A DNA stretch of 64,000 nt from Lachnospiraceae bacterium (lineage in GTDB: Bacteria; Bacillota; Clostridia; Lachnospirales; Lachnospiraceae). Shown here piece after piece: positions 32,959 through 43,000 of this stretch. Position 1 is the first letter of the stretch, and each line of letters opens with the position of its first letter. Under the pieces are notes generated by a model. It made no database searches and was not told the DNA's origin. It worked only from the letters and a program-made list of their open reading frames with translations. The stretch lies in contig CAJTDK010000001.1 in assembly GCA_910575105.1 (NCBI GenBank), forward strand, positions 186,001 through 250,000, written 5' to 3'. The position numbers and the translations under genes were made by a program.

Positions 32959-34016
32959 GATCTCCTTTCATTTTGTAAAGCTTCGGCTTCTTGTTTTACT
33001 TCATCAAGCTGCCGGCCGGTAAGAAATGCCAGCACGATCCGTTTCTTCTCTGCCGAGAGCGGTTCTATCCGGTGAAGATCCTGCGCTTTCACATGATACG
33101 TCCTTCCGTAGACGCTTGAATTAGCCGGCTCCAGTCCGATCACATAATCTCCTGACGCGATAGATTTCCACTGCATGAAATACGGCAGCTCATTTACATT
33201 ATATTCTATTTTGATCCCCAAATCCAGTCCTCTGTTGATCACTGCCGCAAATGTATTGCCGTCTTTATCCGCGGCCATCTCGTGAAGAAATACATATTCC
33301 GGCTCATAATCCTTCGGCGCCTCCATTCTGCTCCATCCGCCGGCATGAGGCGCCGCCGTCTCATCTCTCGGGATCACCTTTTTCGTCGGAAGGATGATCT
33401 CTGACGTCTCGCACAAAAGCGGATATCCGATGTTCATATGGTACAGCAACATCATCGGCTCTGCCAGAAACCCTTCATTCGCAATCTCATCCTCAATGCA
33501 GATTGTATTGTCCCCATACCGGGTCGTAATTTTCCTCCTCAGAACGAGATTCTCCCCGAAAAGCTCTGCCTCGCGCATCTCTCCCGATACGCTCACTGCG
33601 TAGTCCTCCCCCAGCCAGCATGCATCCGCGCTTACATGTTCCGCCGGGGTTGTACGTATCCTTCCGTGCATGGGATAATCCCTGCCATCCAGACTGCAGG
33701 GCGCGCAGATATTTTCCAAGCCGCAGGTGAACAGCAGGCCGCCCATGATACTGCGCAGCGCCTCGTCTCCGTTCGTATCATAATGACAGCGCCCCATCAG
33801 TCCCGGCTTTGACAAAAAACTTATGTTGTGACCCAAAAAGGACACCTCGGCGATGTCAAGGCATTTATCCGCCATCACCGCAAATCGCAAGGGGCCGTTT
33901 TTTACGTCATATGCTTTCATTCCTCTGGCTCTGCCTTCCTCGTATGTCACCGGGCGCACATACGCAAGCTGCTGCATGTTCCCGGTCAGGCCAAGCAGCT
34001 CTTTCTTTCTATCCAT
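32955..34016 (-). CDS. DUF4432 aldose-epimerase-like protein
   Basis: A 353-residue protein of the galactose-mutarotase-like superfamily. Typical features are a LRFAVMADKCLDIAEVSF segment, GLENICAPC, PMHGRIRTTPAEHV and LYHMNIGYPLL, with His residues suited to a mutarotase site. The DUF4432 subgroup has no proven specific substrate. Beside mannosidases and an isomerase it probably equilibrates or binds a released hexose. It lies between the sugar-binding protein and the isomerase in one operon. Confidence 0.85.
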   Translation of the reverse strand: MDRKKELLGLTGNMQQLAYVRPVTYEEGRARGMKAYDVKNGPLRFAVMADKCLDIAEVSFLGHNISFLSKPGLMGRCHYDTNGDEALRSIMGGLLFTCGLENICAPCSLDGRDYPMHGRIRTTPAEHVSADACWLGEDYAVSVSGEMREAELFGENLVLRRKITTRYGDNTICIEDEIANEGFLAEPMMLLYHMNIGYPLLCETSEIILPTKKVIPRDETAAPHAGGWSRMEAPKDYEPEYVFLHEMAADKDGNTFAAVINRGLDLGIKIEYNVNELPYFMQWKSIASGDYVIGLEPANSSVYGRTYHVKAQDLHRIEPLSAEKKRIVLAFLTGRQLDEVKQEAEALQNERRS

Positions 34017-34107
34017 GTTCAGGCTCCTTTCCGCACACCGTCTCTTTATTTAAGAAAGGCAGCCCTTTCTTAATTTTCTCAAGAGCTGCTTTTCTTTTAT
34101 TCCCATT

Positions 34108-35622
34108 TTACTTTTTCGCTTTCCATTCATCAATCTGTTTCTGCATTTCTGCTATTACCTTGTCAATTCCTGTGGCCTCTAATTTTTCCTGAAGCTTAGG
34201 CAGGTACTCTTCCGGGTCAACGCTTCCGGTAAACAGCGATTTTCCGAACTCGTCCATGACATTGCCGAATCCTGCTACTTCCGTGCTGACAGGCTCTATG
34301 TCGAAATCAAATCCAAAGGACGGGGCGTCGACGGACGCGGTGTTAAATTCCTTGAACGTCGCCCATTTATCCACCGGCTCATTTTCCAGTACATAAGTGT
34401 TGAACAATCCGCCCTGTACCCAGTAGGAAACCGAATAATCCTTCCTTGTCTCCTCATTCAGCTTAATCTTGTTGTCATATACATAAGGCTTTCCTTCTGC
34501 CGCTGCCGCCTCATCTGCCGGAACCTCGACCTTATCCCAGTGCTCGCCTTCGATCCCGTAGTTCAAAAGGTTTCTCAGATACTCGTCCGTATTGATCAGG
34601 TTCAGAAGCTCCACAGCCTTTTCGGGATGCTCTGTCTGCACATTGATCGCAGTCAGCGCTCCACGCGCGGAGATATTGGTCACATAAGTATCCATGATCG
34701 GAGTCGCTACTACTTCATATCCCAGGTCTTTCCCCCATACAAGCTCGGCGTAGGGCTGCCCGTCTCCCTTGGTCACAAAACGCTTGATTGATTTGTCATC
34801 GGAAGCTGTTGCTGCATCTTTATTGATATAACCGTCCAGATAGTATTTTCTCATGGTGTCCAGGGTGGATCTCATCTTTTCCGTCTCAAACACATTCTTA
34901 ACAGTAAGACTGTCGTCGCCGTATTCAATTCCTACCGGGTTCTGGATCAGGTCCATATAAATCGGCGCGGAATAGCTGCTGGTCAGATACATAGGAACAA
35001 CGTCCGGCTCTTTTTCCTTAATGAGCTTAAGCCACGGCTCTAAGTCCTCCAGGCTGTGGATCTCATCCACCGGGACATTATATTTGTCAACATATTCCTT
35101 GGTAAATACCCACATAGGCATACTTCCGATCTCCTTTTCGCTCGGAACGCCGTAAGTCTTGCCCTGCACCTTTGCCGCTTCCCAAAAACGCGCATCGATA
35201 GTTTTATACATGTCCGTATCTTTAATATAGTCATCGATCTGGAGGAACGCGCCTTTGTTGGCGTTCTGGAGGTAATTATTCGCCCATGAGCAGGTAAAGC
35301 ACATATCCCAATCGTCTCCCGTATTGATGACAACCTGCATTTTCTGGTCATAATCGCCCCAGCCGGCAGTGTTAATCTTCAGCTTTACGCCGATCTTCTC
35401 CGTAATATATTCATTCACCTTATCCAGAACCTTTTCCTGATCCTTCTGGGCATCGCCGATCTGCCACCAGGTAAGCTCTACGATCTCGTCTCCATTTGAA
35501 TTGGTCTCAGCCTTTTTTCCGCCGCACCCTGTCATCATCCCGGCTGTCATCATAACAGCAAGACCTGCCGCCGCGAATCTTTTTAACATCTTAAATTTCA
35601 TCATCATTTCCTCCTTGTTCAT
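34108..35622 (-). CDS. Sugar ABC transporter substrate-binding lipoprotein
   Basis: A 504-residue extracellular binding protein (LipO-like family 1). The signal peptide ends in a lipobox (MMTAGMMTGCGGKK), so it is tethered to the outer face of the membrane. Mature features include ELTWWQIGDAQKDQEKVLDK and TGDDWDMCFTCSWANNYLQN, seen in binding proteins for complex oligosaccharides. It starts right after a truncated permease gene. Because both partner permeases are missing here, it may be an orphan unless other permeases accept it. Mannose-containing glycans are the likely ligand from context only. Confidence 0.9.
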   Translation of the reverse strand: MNKEEMMMKFKMLKRFAAAGLAVMMTAGMMTGCGGKKAETNSNGDEIVELTWWQIGDAQKDQEKVLDKVNEYITEKIGVKLKINTAGWGDYDQKMQVVINTGDDWDMCFTCSWANNYLQNANKGAFLQIDDYIKDTDMYKTIDARFWEAAKVQGKTYGVPSEKEIGSMPMWVFTKEYVDKYNVPVDEIHSLEDLEPWLKLIKEKEPDVVPMYLTSSYSAPIYMDLIQNPVGIEYGDDSLTVKNVFETEKMRSTLDTMRKYYLDGYINKDAATASDDKSIKRFVTKGDGQPYAELVWGKDLGYEVVATPIMDTYVTNISARGALTAINVQTEHPEKAVELLNLINTDEYLRNLLNYGIEGEHWDKVEVPADEAAAAEGKPYVYDNKIKLNEETRKDYSVSYWVQGGLFNTYVLENEPVDKWATFKEFNTASVDAPSFGFDFDIEPVSTEVAGFGNVMDEFGKSLFTGSVDPEEYLPKLQEKLEATGIDKVIAEMQKQIDEWKAKK

Positions 35623-35623
35623 A

Positions 35624-35911
35624 CTACTCTTTTACTGCCCCTACAGTCAATCCATTTACAAAATATCTCTGAAAAAACGGATAGGCAAAGATAATCGGCA
35701 ATGTAGAGATGACTACAATGGCCATCTTAATCGTCTCTTTCGGCATATTCGCCGCCGCCGTGATACCGTCCACGCCCATCGTCCCCTTATTGTTGGCGAG
35801 CCAGTCAATAGAGCTTTCGATCTGGATTAAAAGATACTGGAGCGGGATCAGATCCTTGTTATCCATATACATCATCGCGTTAAACCAGTCGTTCCAAATA
35901 GCATTGTGCAC
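35624..35911 (-). pseudogene. Sugar ABC permease relic (LplC/YtcP-like, last 95 codons)
   Basis: The frame reads AIWNDWFNAMMYMDNKDLIP, LQYLLIQIESS and VISTLPIIFAYPFFQRYFVN ending GLTVGAVKE. This is the normal C-terminus of an MsmG/LplC-type carbohydrate permease, including the last helix. About two thirds of the gene is missing at its 5' end, and so is the companion LplB permease that should lie upstream. The truncation point coincides with a perfect inverted repeat at 35904-35951. The stop is 1 base before the binding-protein start region. Confidence 0.85.
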
Positions 35912-35951
35912 TTTTTATGAAAAGTTGAAAACTTTTAGGTTCATTGCACAA
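35904..35951. repeat. Inverted-repeat hairpin at the permease deletion junction
   Basis: Outer arms TTGTGCA (35904-35910) and TGCACAA (35945-35951), inner arms AAAAGTT (35920-35926) and AACTTTT (35930-35936). This may be a scar of an insertion element or a hairpin that promoted the deletion. Confidence 0.6.
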
Positions 35952-35983
35952 ATTCTAGTGGTTATTTTGGATTTTTTATATAC

Positions 35984-36020
35984 AAAAAAATCGTGAAATA
36001 ATTTGTCCATCATTTCACGA
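35984..36020 (-). terminator. Terminator of the YesN-like gene
   Basis: 9-bp stem TCGTGAAAT/ATTTCACGA (35991-35999 with 36012-36020) followed on the minus strand by a run of seven T. Confidence 0.88.
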
Positions 36021-36031
36021 TTTTGTCCACT

Positions 36032-37546
36032 TTAATATTTTTTCATCTCGCGCAGGGATGCGGGCGAAACCCCATAGCATTGTTTGAATTTCCGGTAAAA
36101 ATAACTGGTATCCGGATACCCTACCTGTCTTGCGATGTCATTGATCTTCATATTCGTATTCAGGATAAGGTCTTTCGCGATACTGTTCTTCGTATTGCTC
36201 AGATACTGGGCAAAGGAGCACCCCACCTCCCGCTGGAAGATCTGCCCCAGATAAGAAGCATTCATATGATACTTATACGCCAGAGTCTTCAGATTCATAT
36301 CCTCTTTATAATTATGCCGGACCTCGGCAATGATCTGGCGCACCACCGGGGTATACTGGGAATCCTCCTCATGCATACATTCGATGATCTCCGTGATCTC
36401 TGAGACGAAGGCCGTCTTGATCCCGAGTATATCGTCCGCGCTGAAAATGGTTTCGATCAGCTCCGACAGATCGTGGAATCTCCCTGATTCCAGCTTATAC
36501 TCTTTCTTTATCTCCTGGATCAGCATTGCCATCCTTACCGCGGTCTGATACAGTGCTCCCGCAGACGCATCCTTCTGTATATTATTGATCAGTACGTCTT
36601 CCATATAATCAACTGCCTGATCCTTTTCTTTTTTCAGGATAAATTTCCGAAGCCGGGACTCGTCCATGCTGACCGCCTCGCTCTTCCTGTCCTGTATCTG
36701 GCTCTGGCTGATGCAGCTCCCGTAGCCTTCGATGATCAGATACTTCTGAAGCTTTCTCGCTTTCTTATACGCTCCCGGCAGTTCTTCAAAGCTATGGAAG
36801 GACGGTCCCACGCCGATGAATGTCATCACATTAAACTTGCTGTCGATCTGGCTCTGAAGCTCCAGAAAATACTCCTGTACCTGGACCTCGTCCATATCGC
36901 CGTCCGACAGCACCATAAGAAGGCTGTCCGGAGGAAGGTGCACGATACTCAGCCCATCCTTCTTTTTCAGCTCCACGATCACATCCGTGATCTTTTTTTC
37001 TTTCAGGTCGTCCACGTTCCATTTCATGACAGCCGCATGGTAAGCCTCGCAATCCTCCAAAAGCCCCAGCATCCGGATGTATTTTCCGTATTCGTCCTTC
37101 TGTATCCCGCCGTTTAGGAAATGTATCCATTGGGTTTTCTCGTCGATATACCGGATCTTTTTCTTGTCCATCTCTTCAAGCTTCTCTGCCGTCTCCCTAA
37201 GCTGCCGCTCTAACTCTTCTTCATTGATCGGCTTTAAGATATAGTTCTCTACCTCCAGCCGGATCGCTTCTCTGGCATAATCAAACTCATCGTATCCGGT
37301 GAGGATGATGAAGCGGACCTGCTCCTCTTTTTCCCTGATCTTCTTAAGGAGGGTTAAGCCGTCCATATCCGGCATACTGATATCCGTAACGACAATATGC
37401 ACCGGCTCCTTCTCCCACATCTTTAACGCCTCCAGCCCGTCATGGGCCATATGCACGACCTTAAGCCCGAGAGCTTCCCAGTCCAGGATATTCTTAAGCC
37501 CCTGCAAGATCAGCTCCTCATCCTCCACTAACATTACTTTCTTCAT
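36032..37546 (-). CDS. YesN-like AraC-type response regulator
   Basis: A 504-residue regulator. ATG 37546 (MKKVMLVEDEE) follows GGAAGGAG and begins 2 bases after the kinase stop. Residues 1-120 are a receiver domain with the phosphoacceptor Asp in VVTDISMPDMDG and the Lys in YILKPINEEE. The middle region is a helical linker. The last 100 residues carry two AraC-type helix-turn-helix motifs (LKTLAYKYHMNASYLGQIFQ, and INDIARQVGYPDTSYFYRKF). With the YesM-like kinase it probably activates the mannoside genes when an extracellular glycan is sensed. Confidence 0.94.
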   Translation of the reverse strand: MKKVMLVEDEELILQGLKNILDWEALGLKVVHMAHDGLEALKMWEKEPVHIVVTDISMPDMDGLTLLKKIREKEEQVRFIILTGYDEFDYAREAIRLEVENYILKPINEEELERQLRETAEKLEEMDKKKIRYIDEKTQWIHFLNGGIQKDEYGKYIRMLGLLEDCEAYHAAVMKWNVDDLKEKKITDVIVELKKKDGLSIVHLPPDSLLMVLSDGDMDEVQVQEYFLELQSQIDSKFNVMTFIGVGPSFHSFEELPGAYKKARKLQKYLIIEGYGSCISQSQIQDRKSEAVSMDESRLRKFILKKEKDQAVDYMEDVLINNIQKDASAGALYQTAVRMAMLIQEIKKEYKLESGRFHDLSELIETIFSADDILGIKTAFVSEITEIIECMHEEDSQYTPVVRQIIAEVRHNYKEDMNLKTLAYKYHMNASYLGQIFQREVGCSFAQYLSNTKNSIAKDLILNTNMKINDIARQVGYPDTSYFYRKFKQCYGVSPASLREMKKY

Positions 37547-37548
37547 CT

Positions 37549-39282
37549 TTATGCTCCTTCCCGGCATCCTTTTTCGTCCTCTTCCGGCTTAAAGGTTAGA
37601 ATCACCCTGAGCCCGCCTTCTTTTACTGCTTCCATAGAAACCCCGCATTCCTCTCCATAAACGGCTTTCAGCCTGCGGTTTACATTGGCGACTCCGATGG
37701 ACGACTGCTTTTCCATGATGCCGCATTTTAACTTTCGATTCTGCTCCTTAAGCTCTTCCGCTGGCATGCCTTTCCCGTTGTCTTCCACAATGATCCTGTA
37801 GAATTTCTCTTTCTTAACAGAGATTGTTATGCGGTTATCCTTCTCTTTCATCCGTATACCGTGAATAAAATAATTTTCAATGACCGGCTGCAGCACGAAC
37901 TTGATCACCGGCGTCTGAAGATATTCCTCAGGACATACCACAGCAGCCTGAAACTGGTTCTGATACCGGAACTCGAAAAGCTCCATATATTTTTTACTGT
38001 AATGCAGCTCCTGGGCCAGCGTAATGACATCAGCCTCTTTGATCTGCGCCCTGAACGTTACGGCCAGGCTGTAAAGCATCTTCCCCACCTCTCTGTCGCC
38101 GTTGCAGATAGCTTTCATCCGGATCGCCTCTAAAGTATTATATAAAAAGTGAGGATTGATCTGGCTCTGAAGCGCGGACATCTCGGCGTTTTTTTGCTCG
38201 ATCTCCGCCAGATACCGTTTCTTGATATGCTCATCCAGATTCACGCACATCTCGTTAAAATACTGGGATATCACATCCAGCTCATCCCCGTTCTTATCCG
38301 CCGGGATACGCACGTCCAGATTGCCCTCCATAACCTTCGTCATACCGTCAAGGATCTGGTTGAGCCGCCTGGAAAGCCGCTGCAGATAATACCGGACAAA
38401 CAACTCTCCCACAGCAATAACTGCTGTCCCTACCCCGAAGATCATCAGGAGGACCGGCACCGGCATTGCTGCCGCCTGTTTCTTTTCCAGATAGCTGATC
38501 ACGCGATACTGTCCGATCTGCACCCGCTCCACATAAGCTCCCAGCATAGCTTCTAACGTTTCGTCCCTGTCCCCTTCCATAAGTTTAGGAATCTCGTATT
38601 CTCCCGATGAATCAAACACCGCAAAACCGGCGTCATTATACACTGCCAGCTCTGCCTGGGAATAATACTGCCAGATGCTCTCAAACCTGCTGCTCTTAAA
38701 TCCAAGAAGCATGCAGCCCTTGACCTGCATTGTCACGGGATCGCGTATTTCCTTCATAAAGGAAAAGCTGTCTTCTCCTGCCAGATTGCGCTCTTCAAGC
38801 TGCTCTTTAAGCGTTTCGTCCCCCTGCCTTCTATAGCTCTTCCCATCCCTTGTATACTCTGTCATCTCATCCCGCCCATAGCTGTAAAGCACGATATGAT
38901 TCAGGCTGCTGTACGCCTGGAAGGCATCCAGGAAGAATTTTTCAATCCCTTTATATTCACCGGTCTTATTCTCCGCATATATATCAAGCCGGTACTTCTG
39001 GTAGTCGGCCGGCTCCTCCGTCATATAATGGAGCGCGTCCTTAAGCTCCATATTGGACTTATACAGATCCTCATGGATGTACTCCGCAATATCCGAAGAC
39101 TCTTCCAGATACAAGGCCGCCGATTCATTCATCATCTCTGTATAATTAAGCCTCTGCTCCAGAAAGCGGTTTTTCGTGCTGTGATAAAAATAAGTGACCA
39201 GAGCCGACACGACGCAGACCAGAATAACCGTATAAATAAACAGAAGCTTATTGTACAGCTGCTTTGAGCTTTTTATCTCCAT
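37549..39282 (-). CDS. YesM-like sensor histidine kinase
   Basis: A 577-residue kinase of the HPK7/YesM class. Two membrane helices (about 13-33 and 273-295) flank a large extracellular Cache-like sensor. A HAMP domain follows, then the His_kinase motif ALQSQINPHFLYNTLEAIRM with the phosphoacceptor His, and a HATPase domain with IVEDNGKGMPAEEL and SIGVANVNRRLKAVYG. It is encoded upstream of, and probably co-transcribed with, its regulator. It most likely detects a mannoside or its binding-protein complex outside the cell (inference). Confidence 0.94.
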   Translation of the reverse strand: MEIKSSKQLYNKLLFIYTVILVCVVSALVTYFYHSTKNRFLEQRLNYTEMMNESAALYLEESSDIAEYIHEDLYKSNMELKDALHYMTEEPADYQKYRLDIYAENKTGEYKGIEKFFLDAFQAYSSLNHIVLYSYGRDEMTEYTRDGKSYRRQGDETLKEQLEERNLAGEDSFSFMKEIRDPVTMQVKGCMLLGFKSSRFESIWQYYSQAELAVYNDAGFAVFDSSGEYEIPKLMEGDRDETLEAMLGAYVERVQIGQYRVISYLEKKQAAAMPVPVLLMIFGVGTAVIAVGELFVRYYLQRLSRRLNQILDGMTKVMEGNLDVRIPADKNGDELDVISQYFNEMCVNLDEHIKKRYLAEIEQKNAEMSALQSQINPHFLYNTLEAIRMKAICNGDREVGKMLYSLAVTFRAQIKEADVITLAQELHYSKKYMELFEFRYQNQFQAAVVCPEEYLQTPVIKFVLQPVIENYFIHGIRMKEKDNRITISVKKEKFYRIIVEDNGKGMPAEELKEQNRKLKCGIMEKQSSIGVANVNRRLKAVYGEECGVSMEAVKEGGLRVILTFKPEEDEKGCREGA

Positions 39283-39381
39283 ACTTACGTTCCTCTTCTT
39301 CTCTTATCTGCTATACATTTTAGCAGAACAATCACAAAAAGGAAATGCGGATATCACTCCACATTCCCTTATCAGCTCTAT

Positions 39382-40047
39382 TTATCTGCTCTCCAGACTG
39401 CGCATAACACCCTGGTTCATGAACATCACAAGAAATCCATATACACTGCCCATGAACAGCACCGTAGTTCCCGCCGATATCTCGAACGCCGCAAGGATAA
39501 GCGCCAGCGCCACAATATTTCCGAGGGTAAACACCGGTTTCGCGATCAGAAGCGTAACTGCCGTCTTTACGATCTGTATGTTTTTCATCTCATAACGGCT
39601 GGCAAGCAGATAAAGGTTAGGCGTAACAAGCACCGTCGCCGCAAACAGCAGAAGGAACAGCACCGCAAGAGGCAGGATCCGAAGCTGCAGCGCGAAAAAT
39701 TCGATGTTCGTCCAGCAGATCAGCACAGCAAACAACTGTCCTGCACCCAGTCTGACCTTCTGCAGGAAATCCTGGCAATATCCCTTTTTGTAATCCCGAA
39801 ACGCGCTCCGTTCCGTCCCGTGGATCAGACGGTTCATGGCGTACATGACCGCCGACAGGGCCGGTGCAAGAGGCAGCAGACACAGAAGAAATAACGGGAA
39901 GCACTCCCTAACCTTTCCTCCCCCCACAAATATCAGGAATAGCAGTACAGGAATGTTCGATATGACAAACAGCAGATTCACTGTAAAAAAATAGCATACC
40001 TTCTCACAAAACCCAAACACCTTTTCTATGTTGAATAATTCTTCCAT
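39382..40047 (-). CDS. YesL-like DUF624 membrane protein
   Basis: A 221-residue protein; ATG 40047 (MEELFNIEKVFGF) follows AAAGGAAC and is preferred to a TTG at 40068. It has five or six hydrophobic helices, including FFTVNLLFVISNIPVLLFLIF, PLFLLCLLPLAPALSAVMYA and LALILAAFEISAGTTVLFMG. DUF624/YesL proteins commonly accompany YesMN and oligosaccharide ABC genes; their role is not known, though help in uptake or signalling is suspected. It lies 22 bases after the GH38 gene. Confidence 0.85.
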   Translation of the reverse strand: MEELFNIEKVFGFCEKVCYFFTVNLLFVISNIPVLLFLIFVGGGKVRECFPLFLLCLLPLAPALSAVMYAMNRLIHGTERSAFRDYKKGYCQDFLQKVRLGAGQLFAVLICWTNIEFFALQLRILPLAVLFLLLFAATVLVTPNLYLLASRYEMKNIQIVKTAVTLLIAKPVFTLGNIVALALILAAFEISAGTTVLFMGSVYGFLVMFMNQGVMRSLESR

Positions 40048-40069
40048 ATCGGCCGTTCCTTTCTTCAAC

Positions 40070-43000
40070 TTAAACTTTCACCAGTATCGTCTTGATCTCA
40101 TACGCATGGAGGCTCATGCGGATCTCATCTTTTCCGAACCTTGCAGCCGGACGCTCTCTCAGATCGCATTCCGCCCATGCTTTCCATGGAAATCCAAGAT
40201 TTACCTTCACATCCTGTTTTGCCCCTGCAAACTCATGGAAACGGATCACCAGATATTTTCCGTCTTCCGATTTCTTGACCGCATCAAGCTCTACCTGAGG
40301 ATTATCAAAAGAAACAAAGCTGTCATAACAGAAGCGGCATCTGCCTTTTGCGACTTTCATCGGCGCATTCAGTGCAAATCCTTCCTGAACCACATTTCCT
40401 TCCACAAAATCCCCCCTGTGGGGCAGCAGCGCATAAGTAAAGGTGTGCTCTCCCTGATCCTGAAGATGGTCCGGATGTGTGCCTGCCTTCAGAAGTGTGA
40501 TCCGCAGCACATTGTCCTTAATATCATGTCCATACTTACAGTCGTTTAAGATACTGACTCCATAATTACGCTCTGACAGATCCGCCCACCGGTGCGCCAC
40601 TGTCTCAAATTTTGCCATATCCCAGCTTGTATTCCAGTGGTTCGGTCTTCTGACATTGCCATACTGCACATCGTACGTCCCGTAGGTCGAGCGAATATCC
40701 ACCGGAAAGGCCGCTTTCAAAAGCTGGTGCTGCTCATGGTAATCTACATCTGTCTTAAAATCAATCCTTCGGTCATTGCTGTAAAGAACCATATCCTGAC
40801 TGATATGGGAGCGCATATAGTCCCATTCCATATGGATATTCATGAACAGCGGCCCCATCTCCGTAATCTCAAATGTGGCAAGCTCCGTAACTTCCCGCAT
40901 CTTTTCCTGATAAAAAATATCAATATCCCACGCATCATTGTCAAGGGGCTTGTCTTCAAATACCTGAAGGACATTTCCCCGCTGGCCTTCTGGCATCACA
41001 TCCCGGCCAAAGGTTTTGTCATACAGCTTTGTAATCTGCCCATACTGATTCAAAGAGATCTGGTAGTACGGCGTCTCAATCTCCCTGCCGTTCACCGCGA
41101 ATGCCGCTTTGGGCGCATCACTTTTTACCTCTTCAAAAAAAACTGTCTTCGCTCCCATGGCGGGGACATCCTTGACCTCAACGTAGGCCGCCCTGCGCCC
41201 TTTTTGGGAGACCAGTTCATTTCCTTCCAGATCCTTAAAGATACCCTCCCTGGTTTCCGGCACGGTAACTGTCTGGCTCATGGTCCAGCCGGAATCGTTG
41301 AATACAGTATATGTATTTTCTTTCTGTTCCAGTATATCCGCATACGCCTGGCTCTCTACCTCCCGGGCAAGGCTTTCGATATAGGCGTAATCCTTTCTGG
41401 AATCCTCATACACCTCATGAATCGACGAGCCTGGGATAATATCATGAAACTGATCCGTCAGAATGTGCTTCCAGCCCATTGTCAGCTTCTCCTGCTGTGC
41501 TTTCTCTATGCCGCCTGCAAAAAGCGCGCCCGCCGCTGTCAGCCATTCTGCCCTGCGGTAAAGAAGCTCCATCCGCCGGTTCATTCTCTTGTTATAGCCC
41601 TGACTTGTGTACGTGCCTCTATGGTATTCCAGATACAGCTCCCCGTCCCACGTATGTACATATTGGTCTGTATTCTCCACGGTATCATGAAGTCTGCGGA
41701 AATACTCTCTGGCAGTGGACATTTTCACATTCGGGAGTCCCGGGATCTTATCCATCCTTCTTCTGTATTCCAGCATATCCCGGTTCACGCCGCCGCCTCC
41801 GTCTCCGAAGCCGAATGAAATCAGCAGGTCTTTATTCATCTGTTTTTCACTGTAGGCATCCCACACGCCCTTTACCGTTCTTGGCAGCAGCTTCCCATTA
41901 TAAGTATAAAACCAGGAGTCCTTTTCATTCCATGGCTCCGGCGTAGTGATAAAATGGGTCAGGATCTCGCTGCCGTCGATCCCTTTCCACATAAACGTAT
42001 CGTGAGGCATACGGTTGTACTGATTCCAGCTGATTTTTGTCGTCATAAAGGTATCAATTCCGGCCTTTTTCAAGATCTGAGGCAGCGCCCAGGAATAGCC
42101 GAACACATCCGGCAGCCACAGATATTCTACATCTTTTCCGAATTCATCCTTGATAAATTTACTGCCGATGAGGATCTGTCTCGTAAGGGATTCTCCGCTT
42201 GTCAGGTTGCAGTCGGCTTCCACCCACATACCGCCGTCAGTCTCCCAGCGCCCTTCCATGGCTCTTTTCTTAATGTTCCTGTAAATATCCGGGAACTCCT
42301 CTTTCATGTACTCATAAAGCTGGGGCTGCGTCTGGAGAAAGATATATTCCGGATACAGCTCCATCAGGCGGAGTACGGTTGAAAAGGAGCGGGAACATTT
42401 CTCTCTCGTATGCTTCAGCCGCCAAAGCCATGCCACATCGATGTGCGTGTGGCCTACACAGTATACATTGATCATGGAATTCTTATCCATCCGGTCAATG
42501 CATTCATTCAGGTAATCGTCCGCCTGATGCACGGAATCGTAGAATTCTTCGCTGCCCGGAACCGACCAGTCAATGCAGTGACACGCCCCATCCAGCGCTT
42601 TTCTCAGTTCATGCTGCTCTGGACAGTATTCATCAAGCTCTTTCACCGTCTGCCACACCATAGACGCCGTATAATAAAAATCGTCAACCTTTTCATCCAG
42701 CCATGCCAGATCCGCACGCGCGATCTTGTGTTCCTGCTCCTTAGGGGCTCCGCCTCCCTCCAGACCTGACCACAGGCGGAAGGTCAGGTCTGCGGTCGTT
42801 CCGCACAGGGCGTCGTCAAAGAACACTTCCTTGTGGTTCACATCCACCCCCTGATACATGCTGCCGTTAATATACAGCATGGATTCAAAGCCGGAATTAT
42901 TGCCCGCTCCGGTATTGCCGTAATCGAAGATTCCAACCACCCTTTTTTCCTTCCATTCCGCCGGAATATACATATCCTTATGCAGCCAGAGATACCTGTC

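Noticed and set aside
42410-42769. Several long + strand frames opposite GH38 and GH2 genes
   Set aside because: Antisense shadows in moderately GC-rich coding DNA; the minus-strand genes carry catalytic motifs.
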